Shown here: positions 1-8,290 of the stretch, in pieces | How the letters are laid out: every line of letters begins with the position of its first letter | Position numbering within the stretch: the first letter of the stretch is position 1 | Assembly (NCBI GenBank): GCA_910583985.1 | Contig: CAJTYA010000012.1 | Location: 1 to 64,000, forward strand | Length of the DNA stretch: 64,000 bases | From: an uncultured Alistipes sp. | GTDB taxonomy: Bacteria > Bacteroidota > Bacteroidia > Bacteroidales > Rikenellaceae | Direction of reading: 5' to 3' | The notes under the pieces: model-generated | The model's input: the letters and a program-made list of their open reading frames with translations, nothing else | The model's database searches: none | Told to the model about the DNA's origin: nothing | Position numbers and translations under genes: made by a program

Positions 1-22
1 GGGAGAGTAGGTAGCCGCCTCC
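1..22 (+). rRNA. rrf: 5S ribosomal RNA, 3' end (partial)
   Basis: The first bases read GGGAGAGTAGGTAGCCGCC, which matches the conserved 3' strand of bacterial 5S rRNA and closely resembles 5S ends in Bacteroidales. The rest of the gene, and presumably 23S and 16S, lie upstream of the window. A strong terminator follows within a few bases, which agrees with the end of an rRNA operon. The exact 3' end is approximate. Confidence 0.85.
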
Positions 23-25
23 TCA

Positions 26-60
26 AGAGTCCTCCGAGCAATCGGAGGACTCTTTCTTTT
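26..60 (+). terminator. rRNA operon terminator
   Basis: A perfect 12 bp stem (26-37 with 42-53) encloses a GCAA tetraloop and is followed by the T-rich run TTCTTTT. It begins directly after the 5S end. Confidence 0.9.
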
Positions 61-1096
61 GTTCGACATCCTTGCTTTCATTCGGTTCTACCCGCGATCC
101 TCATCCCCATTCTCATTCCTCCTATCTTCTTTGCATATCCGTCCTCTGTTCGGACGCCGCCCGATTCTTCTCTTCGGTTCCTGTTGTCTCGCCTTGGCGG
201 TCAAAATCCCCGTTCCTTTCCCGCCTTTGCCTGGGTTCCTCCGTTCCTCTCCTCTTTCTCTCAGGGGCACGAAATCCCCGACGTACAGGCGTTCGGGTCT
301 TCCGTTCTCGAACCTCGGTCTTTCCCGACCACGGGGCGGGTATCGGGATCGCCTCCCTTTTTTCCACCCCGGCGTGATCCGTCAGCCCCAGCCGGAAGCG
401 TTTTATGGAGCCTCGGAGTATGCGGTCGAGCGTGCCGGTCCGTATCCTCACAGGCTTTTTTCCCTCTTCTCGTCTCTCCGGAATCCTGTTCGTGCTTTGT
501 TTTGTAAAGTCCTGTTTTCCCTCTGTATTGACCTCAGTACGTCGACCGGCAACCTTCTGCCGCCGATAAGTTCACTTCCTCTCCTGCGCGAATGCCGGTC
601 GGGCTCCGAATCGGAGCAAAGGCCCACGGATAATATGACCTGCTGCCGACCGATTTTCGGATCGCCCGACGGACAACCTGCACGGCGGGGAGCGGATGCT
701 GCGGGGAGGTTATGCCGACGAAACGGAATGAACGGCTGCCCTTGCGACATAGAGGAAAAAGAAAAGTCGCATAACGACGGTTATGCGACTTTCGTTCCTT
801 CCTGTTTTTCCGGTTTATGTTTTCCGTCGTCCCTTGAAATGCGGATATCCGGTTCTCGTTAGTTTTTTGCCGAAAGAGACCGGAATGCCGTTCCGTGACA
901 CGATCGGGCCGCAGGGAAAAAGCGCTCGTCATTCATCCGGGGCTGGGGACGTCCGTCCCGCTCCTCTGTGTCTGCCCCCCCCGTCCGTTGCGGACATGCT
1001 TCCGTCGCTGCGGAAGGCCTTTTGCTCGGACCGCGAATCGGACGGCCTTACGGCTGTTTTTTCCGGTTTCGCTACGGATGACAACGGTGTGATTGA
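61..1096. other. Long spacer between the rRNA operon and amtB
   Basis: About 1 kb without a convincing gene. Long frames are open on both strands, but they translate to arginine-, serine- and proline-rich strings with no recognisable domain, as expected for GC-rich non-coding DNA. I saw no tRNA (no T-arm motif with acceptor pairing). The only clear structure is the hairpin at 762-793. Confidence 0.6.
762..793 (-). terminator. Hairpin, probable terminator read on the minus strand
   Basis: A 12-13 bp perfect stem (763-775 with 780-792, loop GACG) has a strong T-rich tail only when read on the minus strand (TTTTCTTTTTCC). It lies about 300 bp past the amtB stop codon and may end the amtB transcript or an unannotated one. 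Confidence 0.55.
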
Positions 1097-2449
1097 TTAT
1101 GCATCTGCATGCGCGTCAGCGTATTCGGCCAGTTCGCGGGGACCGCCCGTCTCCGGGCCGTAATGCTCGTCGTGCTGGCTCTTGTCGAGTCCCACGCGTT
1201 CGCTGGCGGCCGATACCCGCAGCGGAATCATTTTGTTCGTCAGCCAGTACAGCAGATAGGTGACGCCGAACGTGTAGATGAATACGAGGACGACGGCGAG
1301 CACGTAACGCAAAAAGCTCGCGAAGTGGGAAATGTCTCCGGCCTCGTACACGAAGATGCCGGTCATCAGCGTCCCGACGATCCCTCCGACGCCATGGGTC
1401 GGAAAGACGTCGAGCGCGTCGTCGAATGTCGAAGCTTTGTTTTTCCATGTGACGGCCAGATTGCAGACGATTGTCGTGACGAACGAGATGAATACGCTCT
1501 GTCCGACACTGACGTATCCGGCCGAGGGCGTGATGGCGACGAGACCGACGACGGCTCCGATGGCGGCGCCCATCGCCGAGGGCTTGCGTCCTCTCAGGCA
1601 ATCGAAAACCACCCACGTAATCATGGCGGTCGCCGAAGCGGTGTTGGTGTTCAGGAAGGCTTTGACGGCGACCGAGTCGGCTGCGAACGACGAGCCGGCG
1701 TTGAATCCGAACCATCCGAGCCAGAGCATTGCTGCTCCCAGCAGCACGAACGGTACGTTGGCCGGCTGGTGGGCGCCGGGATTTTTCCGTTTGCCGAGAA
1801 AGATGGCTCCGGCCAATGCGGCTACGCCCGAAGAGGCGTGCACGACGATCCCGCCGGCGAAGTCCAGTACGCCCAACCGATGGAGAAATCCTTCCGGATG
1901 CCATGTCCAGTGGGCCAATGGACAGTAAACGAACAGACAGAAAAGCACCATGAAAACCATGTAGGCCGAGAATCGCACCCGCTCGGCGAAGGACCCCGTG
2001 ATGAGCGAGGGCGTGATGATGGCGAATTTCATCTGGAACAGCGCGAACAGGGCCAGCGGAATTGCCGGGGAGAGCAGCGGATCGGTCGCCCCGTCCACTC
2101 CTTCGAACATGAAGAACGTGGCCGGGTTGCCGACGAAGTGCCCGATGTCGTCGCCGAACGACAGGCTGAATCCGACGGTCACCCAGAGTACGCTGATGAT
2201 CCCCATGGCGATAAAGCTTTGCAGGATCGTCGATATGACGTTTTTGGCGCGAACCATCCCTCCGTAGAAGAACGACAGACCGGGCGTCATCATCAATACG
2301 AAGATCGTCGCCGTAATCATCCACGCCACGTCCGCCTTGTCGACATGATTTTCCAAGCCCCAGAATTCGAGTTTCGGAACGGGCCGGAACAGTCCCAGCA
2401 CGCTGATGGCGAGCAGGACGACAAAAAATACAATCCACCTTTTTTTCAT
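1097..2449 (-). CDS. amtB: Ammonium transporter, Amt family
   Basis: A 450-residue inner-membrane channel that brings in ammonium for nitrogen assimilation. It has an N-terminal signal-like segment (1-20) and then the usual set of about 11 hydrophobic helices. The family's twin pore histidines are visible as H204 in GGIVVHASSG and H352 in PTHGVGG. The stretch GLSFFYGGMVRAKN near residue 57 is also typical of the family. The C-terminal tail after residue 410 is polar and cytoplasmic, with many His, Asp and Glu. No glnK (PII partner) or glutamine synthetase gene is adjacent. Start: ATG at 2449, the first Met before the hydrophobic segment. The upstream region is an AT-rich palindromic island, so nitrogen-responsive control is plausible. 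Confidence 0.95.
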   Translation of the reverse strand: MKKRWIVFFVVLLAISVLGLFRPVPKLEFWGLENHVDKADVAWMITATIFVLMMTPGLSFFYGGMVRAKNVISTILQSFIAMGIISVLWVTVGFSLSFGDDIGHFVGNPATFFMFEGVDGATDPLLSPAIPLALFALFQMKFAIITPSLITGSFAERVRFSAYMVFMVLFCLFVYCPLAHWTWHPEGFLHRLGVLDFAGGIVVHASSGVAALAGAIFLGKRKNPGAHQPANVPFVLLGAAMLWLGWFGFNAGSSFAADSVAVKAFLNTNTASATAMITWVVFDCLRGRKPSAMGAAIGAVVGLVAITPSAGYVSVGQSVFISFVTTIVCNLAVTWKNKASTFDDALDVFPTHGVGGIVGTLMTGIFVYEAGDISHFASFLRYVLAVVLVFIYTFGVTYLLYWLTNKMIPLRVSAASERVGLDKSQHDEHYGPETGGPRELAEYADAHADA

Positions 2450-2516
2450 AATCTTTTCGTTTGAAAGTTGTCGTTGAAAACGTATTGCCTTTCTCTGCGA
2501 TTCGTCTGTCTGGGGG

Positions 2517-2552
2517 TAAAAGTATATATTTGTTCGATATGATATACTTTTA
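2517..2552. promoter_or_regulatory. Inverted repeat overlapping a possible amtB promoter
   Basis: TAAAAGTATA (2517-2526) is repeated in perfect inverted form as TATACTTTTA (2543-2552), with 16 bp between. On the minus strand the left arm reads TACTTTTA, one base from the TAnnTTTG element, so a bound regulator could cover the amtB promoter. A second inverted repeat, CATAAAT-6-ATTTATG, lies at 2589-2608. The regulator is unknown. Confidence 0.45.
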
Positions 2553-2765
2553 TTTGGCTATAATTTGTAATTATATGCTAATTATTATCATAAATGATAT
2601 TATTTATGTTTGATTGTCGGTTGTTGTGTGCCGATGAGAGGGGGGCGCTCGATTCCGTCGGATGGATGCGCTCCTCGGAACGCATGGGCGAAAGAGCGGA
2701 AACGGGCCTTCGGGGCAGGGTGAAATATTGTTGTTCTGCGGTGCGGTCCGTTGTCTAAAAAATCA

Positions 2766-2773
2766 TACCTTTG
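2766..2773 (+). promoter_or_regulatory. -7 promoter element
   Basis: TACCTTTG matches the Bacteroidetes TAnnTTTG element 40 bp before the ATG at 2813. It rules out the upstream TTG start codon, which lies inside the element. Confidence 0.7.
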
Positions 2774-2812
2774 CACACGAATATCGTGTCCACCGTCAAT
2801 ATCCGAAAGAGC

Positions 2813-3520
2813 ATGTCCGATACGCCTCGTTTCCTTCCGACTGCGGAGAATACCTATGTGATTTCCTATCCGGAGCACGGTCCCGGTTATCCTTACGATT
2901 TCGCCGCCATTTTGCGGCGTTCGCGCGAGTGCGAGCGCGGGGGCGATGTCGAACGGGCCTGTAACTTGCGTTACGACGGGGTCAAGAAGCTCATGGACAT
3001 CCTGCCCGACGAAGATGAGGTGTGGCTCGACTGGGAGGACGAAGGGTGCCGGTCCGTGCTCGAATTGCTCAAGTCGTCGGCTATCGACCATTTTCTGGTG
3101 GGCGATTTCGAGATGGCCGCCGGAATGTTCGAAATGATCCTCGACATGGATCCCGAAGATCATCTGGAGGCGACCAAGCCGTTGGCCTATTGCTATGTCG
3201 CGTTGGGGGAATACGAACTCTTCGACGAGGTCATCAACGACATCAGCGACAAATATCCCGAAAAGGAAATTCTCAAACTGTGGAGCGAGTTCCGTCGCAA
3301 CGGCTCGCTGCCGGCCGGCGAGATGATCCATCTGCGCAAGAATTTCCCGGTCTTCTACGCGGAGTTCGTCGCCCCGACCCATCTGGTCTCTCCCGAATAT
3401 CTGGCCGACATAGAGAGCGAGCGACCCTCCCGCGAGGCGCAGGCCCGCGAACTGTGGTTGCAGACCGAGCATCTGTGGACTTCGTTCCCCGGATTCATCG
3501 AGGCGTTGCGCGAGAGCTGA
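2813..3520 (+). CDS. Small helical repeat (TPR-like) protein, function unknown
   Basis: A 235-residue protein without a signal peptide, so probably cytoplasmic. Its middle part (about 75-160) reads like paired TPR-type helices: an aspartate-rich segment WLDWEDEG, then VGDFEMAAGMFEMILDMDPED and AYCYVALGEYELFDEVI, with acidic residues dominating throughout. The C-terminal part, with APTHLVSPEYL, is likely a short separate element. Proteins of this kind are annotated only as tetratricopeptide repeat proteins, and I know no assigned role. The ATG at 2813 was chosen because an in-frame TTG start further upstream falls in the promoter. It is monocistronic in appearance. Confidence 0.75.
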   Translation: MSDTPRFLPTAENTYVISYPEHGPGYPYDFAAILRRSRECERGGDVERACNLRYDGVKKLMDILPDEDEVWLDWEDEGCRSVLELLKSSAIDHFLVGDFEMAAGMFEMILDMDPEDHLEATKPLAYCYVALGEYELFDEVINDISDKYPEKEILKLWSEFRRNGSLPAGEMIHLRKNFPVFYAEFVAPTHLVSPEYLADIESERPSREAQARELWLQTEHLWTSFPGFIEALRES

Positions 3521-3758
3521 TCTTTCGCCCTTGCACGGTCCGGAATGCGATGTCGGACAGACGATTCGCCGGAAATGGCATGACGTCCCGTCGGACGATT
3601 CCATGGATTTCGGAAAGTCGGCCCGTCCGGAGCCCGTTGCGACGCATCGTCGCATACGTCGCAGGAACGACGATGGGGCACGGTCTGCGAGACGTCCCGA
3701 ACCGAAAAAAAGGAGCCGGTGCCGGCAGACGGATGGCTATTTCTAATTGGAACGAACG

Positions 3759-4709
3759 ATGTATTTCTGGGGAGACGACAGACGCTATAACAGTTATTCG
3801 GGTTATTTCCGTCGCCTATTCGGCGGACGGATGCAGAAGTTGTCCGTCAATGCGGGCTTCTCCTGCCCGAACCGGGACGGCACGCTGTCCGAAGGCGGCT
3901 GTACGTTCTGCAACAATTCCGCTTTTTCGCCTTCCTATTGCGTTCCTTCGAAAAGCGTCCGGCAGCAATTGGAGGAGGGCATCGAGTTCCATCGGAACCG
4001 TTACCGTACTGCTGACCGTTATCTGGCGTATTTTCAATCTTTTTCCAATACCTATGCTCCGCTCGACGAGTTGCGCGGCATCTTCTCGCAGGCGTTCGAT
4101 CTGCCCGAAATCGCCGGTATCATCGTCGGAACGCGTCCCGACTGCATCGACGAGCGCAAGCTGGACTATTTCTCCGAGCTCGCCCGGCGGCATTACGTTG
4201 TCATCGAGTACGGCATCGAATCCTGCTATGACGAGACGTTGCGTGCTGTGCACCGGGGACACGATTTCGCCTGTGCGCGTCGTGCGCTCGACATGACGGC
4301 CGAGCGGGGCATCCATGCCGGAGCCCATTTTATCCTCGGCCTGCCCGGCGAGACGCCGCAGATGATGGCCGAACAGATCGACACGATCAACGCGCTGCCG
4401 CTCGATACGGTGAAATTCCACCAGTTGCAGATTTTCCGCGATACGCTGATGGCGGCCGATTATGCGGCGCACCCCGAACGGTACCGGTTCTGGACGGTGG
4501 AGGCCTATATCGATTTTTTCATCGACCTGCTCGAACGCATGCGTCCCGGACTGGTCGTCGAGCGTTTCGCCGGCGAGGCTCCTCCGCGTTTCCATGCGGG
4601 ACCGTCGTGGGGGCTGATCCGCAACGAACAACTTTGGACGCTCTTCGAACGCAGGCTCGAAGAACGAAATACGTGGCAGGGCCGCCGTTATGTTCCCTCC
4701 GGGGCGTAG
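3759..4709 (+). CDS. TIGR01212-family radical SAM protein (YhcC-like)
   Basis: A 316-residue radical S-adenosylmethionine enzyme. The [4Fe-4S] cysteines are C36, C48 and C51 (C-x11-C-x2-C), the spacing seen in the Elp3/YhcC-like branch. Downstream are the TIM-barrel elements VGTRPDCID, IEYGIESCYD and GAHFILGLPGET. Family members occur across bacteria; the reaction they catalyse has not been clearly established as far as I know. The start is the ATG at 3759 rather than the TTG four codons earlier. The 238 bp before it show no clear gene or promoter. oxyR follows on the same strand after 112 bp with its own promoter. Confidence 0.88.
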   Translation: MYFWGDDRRYNSYSGYFRRLFGGRMQKLSVNAGFSCPNRDGTLSEGGCTFCNNSAFSPSYCVPSKSVRQQLEEGIEFHRNRYRTADRYLAYFQSFSNTYAPLDELRGIFSQAFDLPEIAGIIVGTRPDCIDERKLDYFSELARRHYVVIEYGIESCYDETLRAVHRGHDFACARRALDMTAERGIHAGAHFILGLPGETPQMMAEQIDTINALPLDTVKFHQLQIFRDTLMAADYAAHPERYRFWTVEAYIDFFIDLLERMRPGLVVERFAGEAPPRFHAGPSWGLIRNEQLWTLFERRLEERNTWQGRRYVPSGA

Positions 4710-4790
4710 GATGACGTTTCCGATGCGCTCGTGTCGCCGGTCCGTTCGTGAAAGGTGCGGAAAAACGATACGATATTCGGAAATCCTGAC

Positions 4791-4798
4791 TAATTTTG
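4791..4798 (+). promoter_or_regulatory. -7 promoter element of oxyR
   Basis: TAATTTTG matches TAnnTTTG and lies 23 bp before the ATG, giving a short leader. Confidence 0.65.
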
Positions 4799-4821
4799 AA
4801 AGCGGGTAACTTTTTTGCCGT

Positions 4822-5715
4822 ATGACGATCGTACAATTGGAATATTTGCTGGCCGTAGCCAATTGCGGCGGCTTTTCGCAGGCTGCTCAGCGGTGTTGCG
4901 TCACCCAGCCGTCGCTCAGTATGCAGGTCAAGAATCTCGAAGAGGAGCTCGGCGTCGTTCTGCTCGACCGCAGCCGCAAACCCGTCATTCCGACCGATGC
5001 CGGACGGGTGGTCATCGAGCGGGCCCGCGAGGCGGTGCAGGCGTTCCGTGCGGTGCGCGAGTCCGTGGCCGATCTTCGCGGCGAGGTGTCGGGGCTTTTG
5101 CGGGTGGGCGTTCTGCCCACCGTGGCTCCCTATCTGGTCCATCGTCTGCTCCCCGTTTTCGCCCGCGACTATCCCCGTGCCGAACTCCGGGTGCGGGAAA
5201 TGACGACGGCCGACATCGTCCGTGCGCTCGACCGCGACATGCTCGACGCGGCGATCATGACCGGAGGCACCGCGCCCGCCGGCATCCGGGAGGAGGAGCT
5301 TTTCAACGATCCTTTCTACGTCTATCTTTCGGCGGGACATCCGCTTTCCGAACGCAACAACGTGCGGATCGAGGACATCGACCCCTGCGGCCTGCTGTTG
5401 CTTTCGGAGGGACACTGCCTGCGCGATCAGGTGGTGGAGCTCTGCCAGCTCCGCTGCGATGCCCACCGGTCCGGTCCGTTCGAGAGCGGTTCGCTCGAAA
5501 CGCTCATGCGCATCGTCGACAGCGTGCCCGACACGATGACCGTCATCCCCGGCATGGTGCTCGACTTCATCGACGAGAGCCGTCGCCCGCAGGTCAAGCC
5601 GCTGGTCAAGGGCGCCACTTCCCGCAAGATCACGATGGCCGTCCGCCGGACCTGCGCCAAAAAGGCGCTTGTCTCCGCCCTACGCGATTCGGTGCTTGCC
5701 GCGGTCGCCCGCTGA
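4822..5715 (+). CDS. oxyR: Hydrogen peroxide sensor OxyR (LysR family)
   Basis: A 297-residue LysR-type regulator. Residues 1-60 form the winged helix-turn-helix (GGFSQAAQRCCVTQPSLSMQ) and about 90-297 the effector domain. It is called OxyR rather than a generic LysR protein because the peroxide-sensing cysteines are present as C199 and C208 in the motif EGHCLRDQ-x-x-x-L-C, at the same numbers as in E. coli OxyR. Oxidation to a disulfide would switch the protein to activate peroxide defence genes such as ahpCF, dps and katA, the known targets in Bacteroides. None of these targets is adjacent. Extra cysteines at 15, 25 and 26 lie in the DNA-binding domain. Confidence 0.93.
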   Translation: MTIVQLEYLLAVANCGGFSQAAQRCCVTQPSLSMQVKNLEEELGVVLLDRSRKPVIPTDAGRVVIERAREAVQAFRAVRESVADLRGEVSGLLRVGVLPTVAPYLVHRLLPVFARDYPRAELRVREMTTADIVRALDRDMLDAAIMTGGTAPAGIREEELFNDPFYVYLSAGHPLSERNNVRIEDIDPCGLLLLSEGHCLRDQVVELCQLRCDAHRSGPFESGSLETLMRIVDSVPDTMTVIPGMVLDFIDESRRPQVKPLVKGATSRKITMAVRRTCAKKALVSALRDSVLAAVAR

Positions 5716-5818
5716 GTCCCCGTTTCTTCGCTTCTCCCTTTCCTGCTTTTCGCAAAGGCCGTGTGTCTGCGAACCTGCTGTTCCATGCTCCGAACGGCCG
5801 TTTAAGTGTTCCGAATCG

Positions 5819-5826
5819 TAAATTTG
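5819..5826 (+). promoter_or_regulatory. -7 promoter element of the rsfS-ftsH operon
   Basis: TAAATTTG is a full match to TAnnTTTG, 79 bp before rsfS. A weaker variant, TATCTTTA, lies at 5870-5877 and could be a second start. Confidence 0.6.
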
Positions 5827-5904
5827 CCGCTGCGCGGAGAGCGATCATGCGGTTTTTGTAACTTTTTATTATCTTTACCCACTTAAAAACCGTGTAAAGG
5901 AAAT

Positions 5905-6255
5905 ATGGACGAATTGATCGGTACGATAGTCGAGGCGATACGTGACAAAAAAGGAAAAGACATCGTGTCGCTCGACCTGAGCGCTTTCGACGGGGCCGTG
6001 TGTCCCGCTTTTGTGATTTGCCATGCCGATTCCACCACGCAGGTCGAAGCCATCGCCGGCGGAATCGAAAAGAAAACGTTCGAGGAACTCGGTGAAAAAG
6101 TATGGCGCATCGAGGGGCTGAATAACGGCGTCTGGGTCGTTATGGACTACGGCCATGTGCTGGTCCATATCTTCCAGACCGAGTTGCGCGATTACTACAA
6201 ACTCGAACAGCTCTGGGCCGACGCTCCGTCGACCCGCTACGATTCCGAGGCGTGA
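5905..6255 (+). CDS. rsfS: Ribosomal silencing factor RsfS
   Basis: A 116-residue Iojap/YbeB-family protein that binds ribosomal protein L14 and keeps the subunits apart in stationary phase or starvation. The family pattern is visible: DIVSLDLSAFDG near the N-terminus, FVICHADSTTQVEAIA in the middle, and the strongly conserved WVVMDYGHVLVHIF with YYKLEQLW near the end. The length is normal. It is the first gene of a probable operon: ftsH begins 64 bp downstream, and the rsfS-ftsH-cdsA order is, from memory, common in Bacteroidetes. Confidence 0.95.
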   Translation: MDELIGTIVEAIRDKKGKDIVSLDLSAFDGAVCPAFVICHADSTTQVEAIAGGIEKKTFEELGEKVWRIEGLNNGVWVVMDYGHVLVHIFQTELRDYYKLEQLWADAPSTRYDSEA

Positions 6256-6319
6256 GCGTCATACTAAGACCGCGCAGCGGGACGTTCGCATGTAATGTAT
6301 AACCAATCGAAAGAGGACG

Positions 6320-8290
6320 ATGAAATTGAACACGAATGACAATATGCCGCTCCGGCCGGGCGGACGCCCCAAGTTCAACATCTATTGGGTGTGGATATCG
6401 CTGGCCCTCGTGATTCTGGCGTGGGGCATGCTCGGCCGCGAGGAGAGCGTCCGCACGACGAACTGGGACGACGTGGCGCAGATGGTCGAACAGGGCGACG
6501 TCGAAAAGATCGTCGTCATCAACAAGGAGATCGCCGAAGTGTATCTCAAATCCGACCGCATCGAGCGCTATGCCGAGAAGAAGGAGTACGAAGGCATCCC
6601 GCTTCAGGGACCGCAACTGACGTTCAACATCGGGTCGCTGGATCATTTCCAGAACGAGTTGCAGGAGCTTACGGAGGAGTCGCAGCAGAAAGTGCCGCTG
6701 AGTTTCGAAGGGCGGCGCAACTGGTTCGACGACGCGTTCACGATGATTTTCCCTATCCTGATTTTCATCGGCATCTGGTGGTTTCTCTGGCGGGGTATGT
6801 CCCGTGGGGGCAACGGCGGCGGCAACGGCATTTTCAACGTCGGCAAGGCCAAGGCCCAGATGTTCGACAAGGACTCACAGGTCAAGGTCACGTTCAAGGA
6901 CGTGGCGGGATTGGAGGAGGCCAAGGTCGAAATCATGGAGATCGTCGATTTCCTGAAAAATCCCGGCAAGTACCGCGATCTGGGCGGCAAGATTCCCAAA
7001 GGCGCCCTGCTCGTGGGCCCTCCGGGTACGGGCAAGACGCTGCTCGCCAAGGCCGTGGCCGGCGAGGCCAACGTGCCGTTCTTCTCGATCAGCGGCTCGG
7101 ACTTCGTCGAGATGTTCGTCGGCGTGGGAGCCTCGCGCGTGAGGGACCTGTTCCGTCAGGCCAAGGAGAAGGCCCCGTGCATCGTCTTCATCGACGAGAT
7201 CGATGCGATCGGGCGCGCCCGGAGCAAAAACGCGGGATTCTCGTCCAACGACGAACGCGAGAATACGCTCAACCAGTTGCTTACGGAGATGGACGGTTTC
7301 GGTACCGATGCGGGCGTCATCGTGCTGGCGGCCACCAACCGGGCCGACATCCTCGACAAGGCGCTGTTGCGTGCCGGACGTTTCGACCGCCAGATCAACG
7401 TCGAGTTGCCCGATCTGAAGGAGCGTCGCGAAATTTTCGATGTCCACCTCAAGAACCTGAAGCTCGATCCGGCGCTGGACCGCGATTTTCTGGCCCGGCA
7501 GACACCCGGTTTTTCCGGGGCCGACATCGCCAACGTCTGCAACGAGGCGGCGCTGATCGCTGCGCGCAACAACAAGACGCAGGTCGAAAAAGAGGACTTC
7601 CTGAGCGCCGTGGACCGCATCGTCGGTGGGCTGGAGCGCCGTAACAAGATCATCACGCCCGACGAGAAGCGTACCATCGCCTACCACGAGGCCGGACACG
7701 CGACCGTCAGTTGGGTGCTCGAACACGCCAATCCGCTCATCAAAGTGACGATCATCCCGCGCGGCAAGGCGCTGGGTGCGGCATGGTACCTGCCCGAAGA
7801 GCGTCAGATCACCACGCGCGAACAGATGCTCGACGAGATGGCTGCCATTCTGGGCGGCCGGGCCTCCGAGCTGATGAATTTCGGCAAGGTTTCCACCGGA
7901 GCGCTCAACGACCTCGAACGCGTCACCAAGCAGGCCTATGCCATGGTGGCCTATTACGGCATGAGCGACGAGGTGGGCAACCGCAGTTTCTACGATTCTA
8001 CCGGTCAGAGCGACATGGCGCTGACCAAACCTTACAGCGAAGAGACGGCCCGCGAGATCGACCTCGAAGTCAAAAAGTTGATCGACGGCGCATTCCGTCG
8101 GGCGACCCAGACGCTGGAGACCCACCGTGACGGGCTGACGAAGCTGGCCGAACTGCTGTTGGAAAAAGAGGTTATTTTTGCCGAAGACCTCGAACGGATT
8201 TTCGGCAGGCGCAAGGGCGCGGCGCGTGAAGAAGAAAAGCAACCCGAAGTCGAAACCTCTGAATCCCCGACCGGTGAGCCTGTTCAATAA
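6320..8290 (+). CDS. ftsH: ATP-dependent zinc metalloprotease FtsH
   Basis: A 656-residue membrane-anchored AAA+ protease that degrades misassembled membrane proteins and short-lived regulators. Two membrane segments are visible (about 22-37 and 140-157) around an extracytoplasmic domain. Walker A is GPPGTGKT at 233-240, Walker B is IVFIDEIDAIG around 288-298, and arginine fingers lie in RAGRFDR at 351-357. The M41 zinc site is HEAGH at 456-460, with the third ligand D531 in GALNDLE. The C-terminal tail is charged and disordered. cdsA overlaps its 3' end, so translation is probably coupled. Confidence 0.97.
   Translation: MKLNTNDNMPLRPGGRPKFNIYWVWISLALVILAWGMLGREESVRTTNWDDVAQMVEQGDVEKIVVINKEIAEVYLKSDRIERYAEKKEYEGIPLQGPQLTFNIGSLDHFQNELQELTEESQQKVPLSFEGRRNWFDDAFTMIFPILIFIGIWWFLWRGMSRGGNGGGNGIFNVGKAKAQMFDKDSQVKVTFKDVAGLEEAKVEIMEIVDFLKNPGKYRDLGGKIPKGALLVGPPGTGKTLLAKAVAGEANVPFFSISGSDFVEMFVGVGASRVRDLFRQAKEKAPCIVFIDEIDAIGRARSKNAGFSSNDERENTLNQLLTEMDGFGTDAGVIVLAATNRADILDKALLRAGRFDRQINVELPDLKERREIFDVHLKNLKLDPALDRDFLARQTPGFSGADIANVCNEAALIAARNNKTQVEKEDFLSAVDRIVGGLERRNKIITPDEKRTIAYHEAGHATVSWVLEHANPLIKVTIIPRGKALGAAWYLPEERQITTREQMLDEMAAILGGRASELMNFGKVSTGALNDLERVTKQAYAMVAYYGMSDEVGNRSFYDSTGQSDMALTKPYSEETAREIDLEVKKLIDGAFRRATQTLETHRDGLTKLAELLLEKEVIFAEDLERIFGRRKGAAREEEKQPEVETSESPTGEPVQ

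Larger units (their letters stand above)
2450..2812. other. Divergent intergenic region with an AT-rich control island
   Basis: This 363 bp region separates amtB (minus) from the small repeat protein gene (plus). Its centre (about 2515-2612) is strikingly AT-rich and contains inverted repeats, described separately. The right part returns to high GC and holds the plus-strand promoter at 2766. No coding frame is convincing. Confidence 0.7.

Noticed and set aside
390..420. A stretch slightly like the signal recognition particle RNA core
   Set aside because: Only a few bases match, and the paired flanks needed for the hairpin are missing.
59..862. A 267-codon open frame and several overlapping ones after the rRNA operon
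   Set aside because: They translate to low-complexity Arg/Ser/Pro/Phe strings without a domain, overlap each other in several frames, and have no promoter element. They look like GC-rich chance frames.
1109..2464. A 451-codon plus-strand frame antisense to amtB
   Set aside because: It mirrors the codon pattern of the well-supported amtB gene and gives a His/Arg/Glu-rich chain with no fold features.
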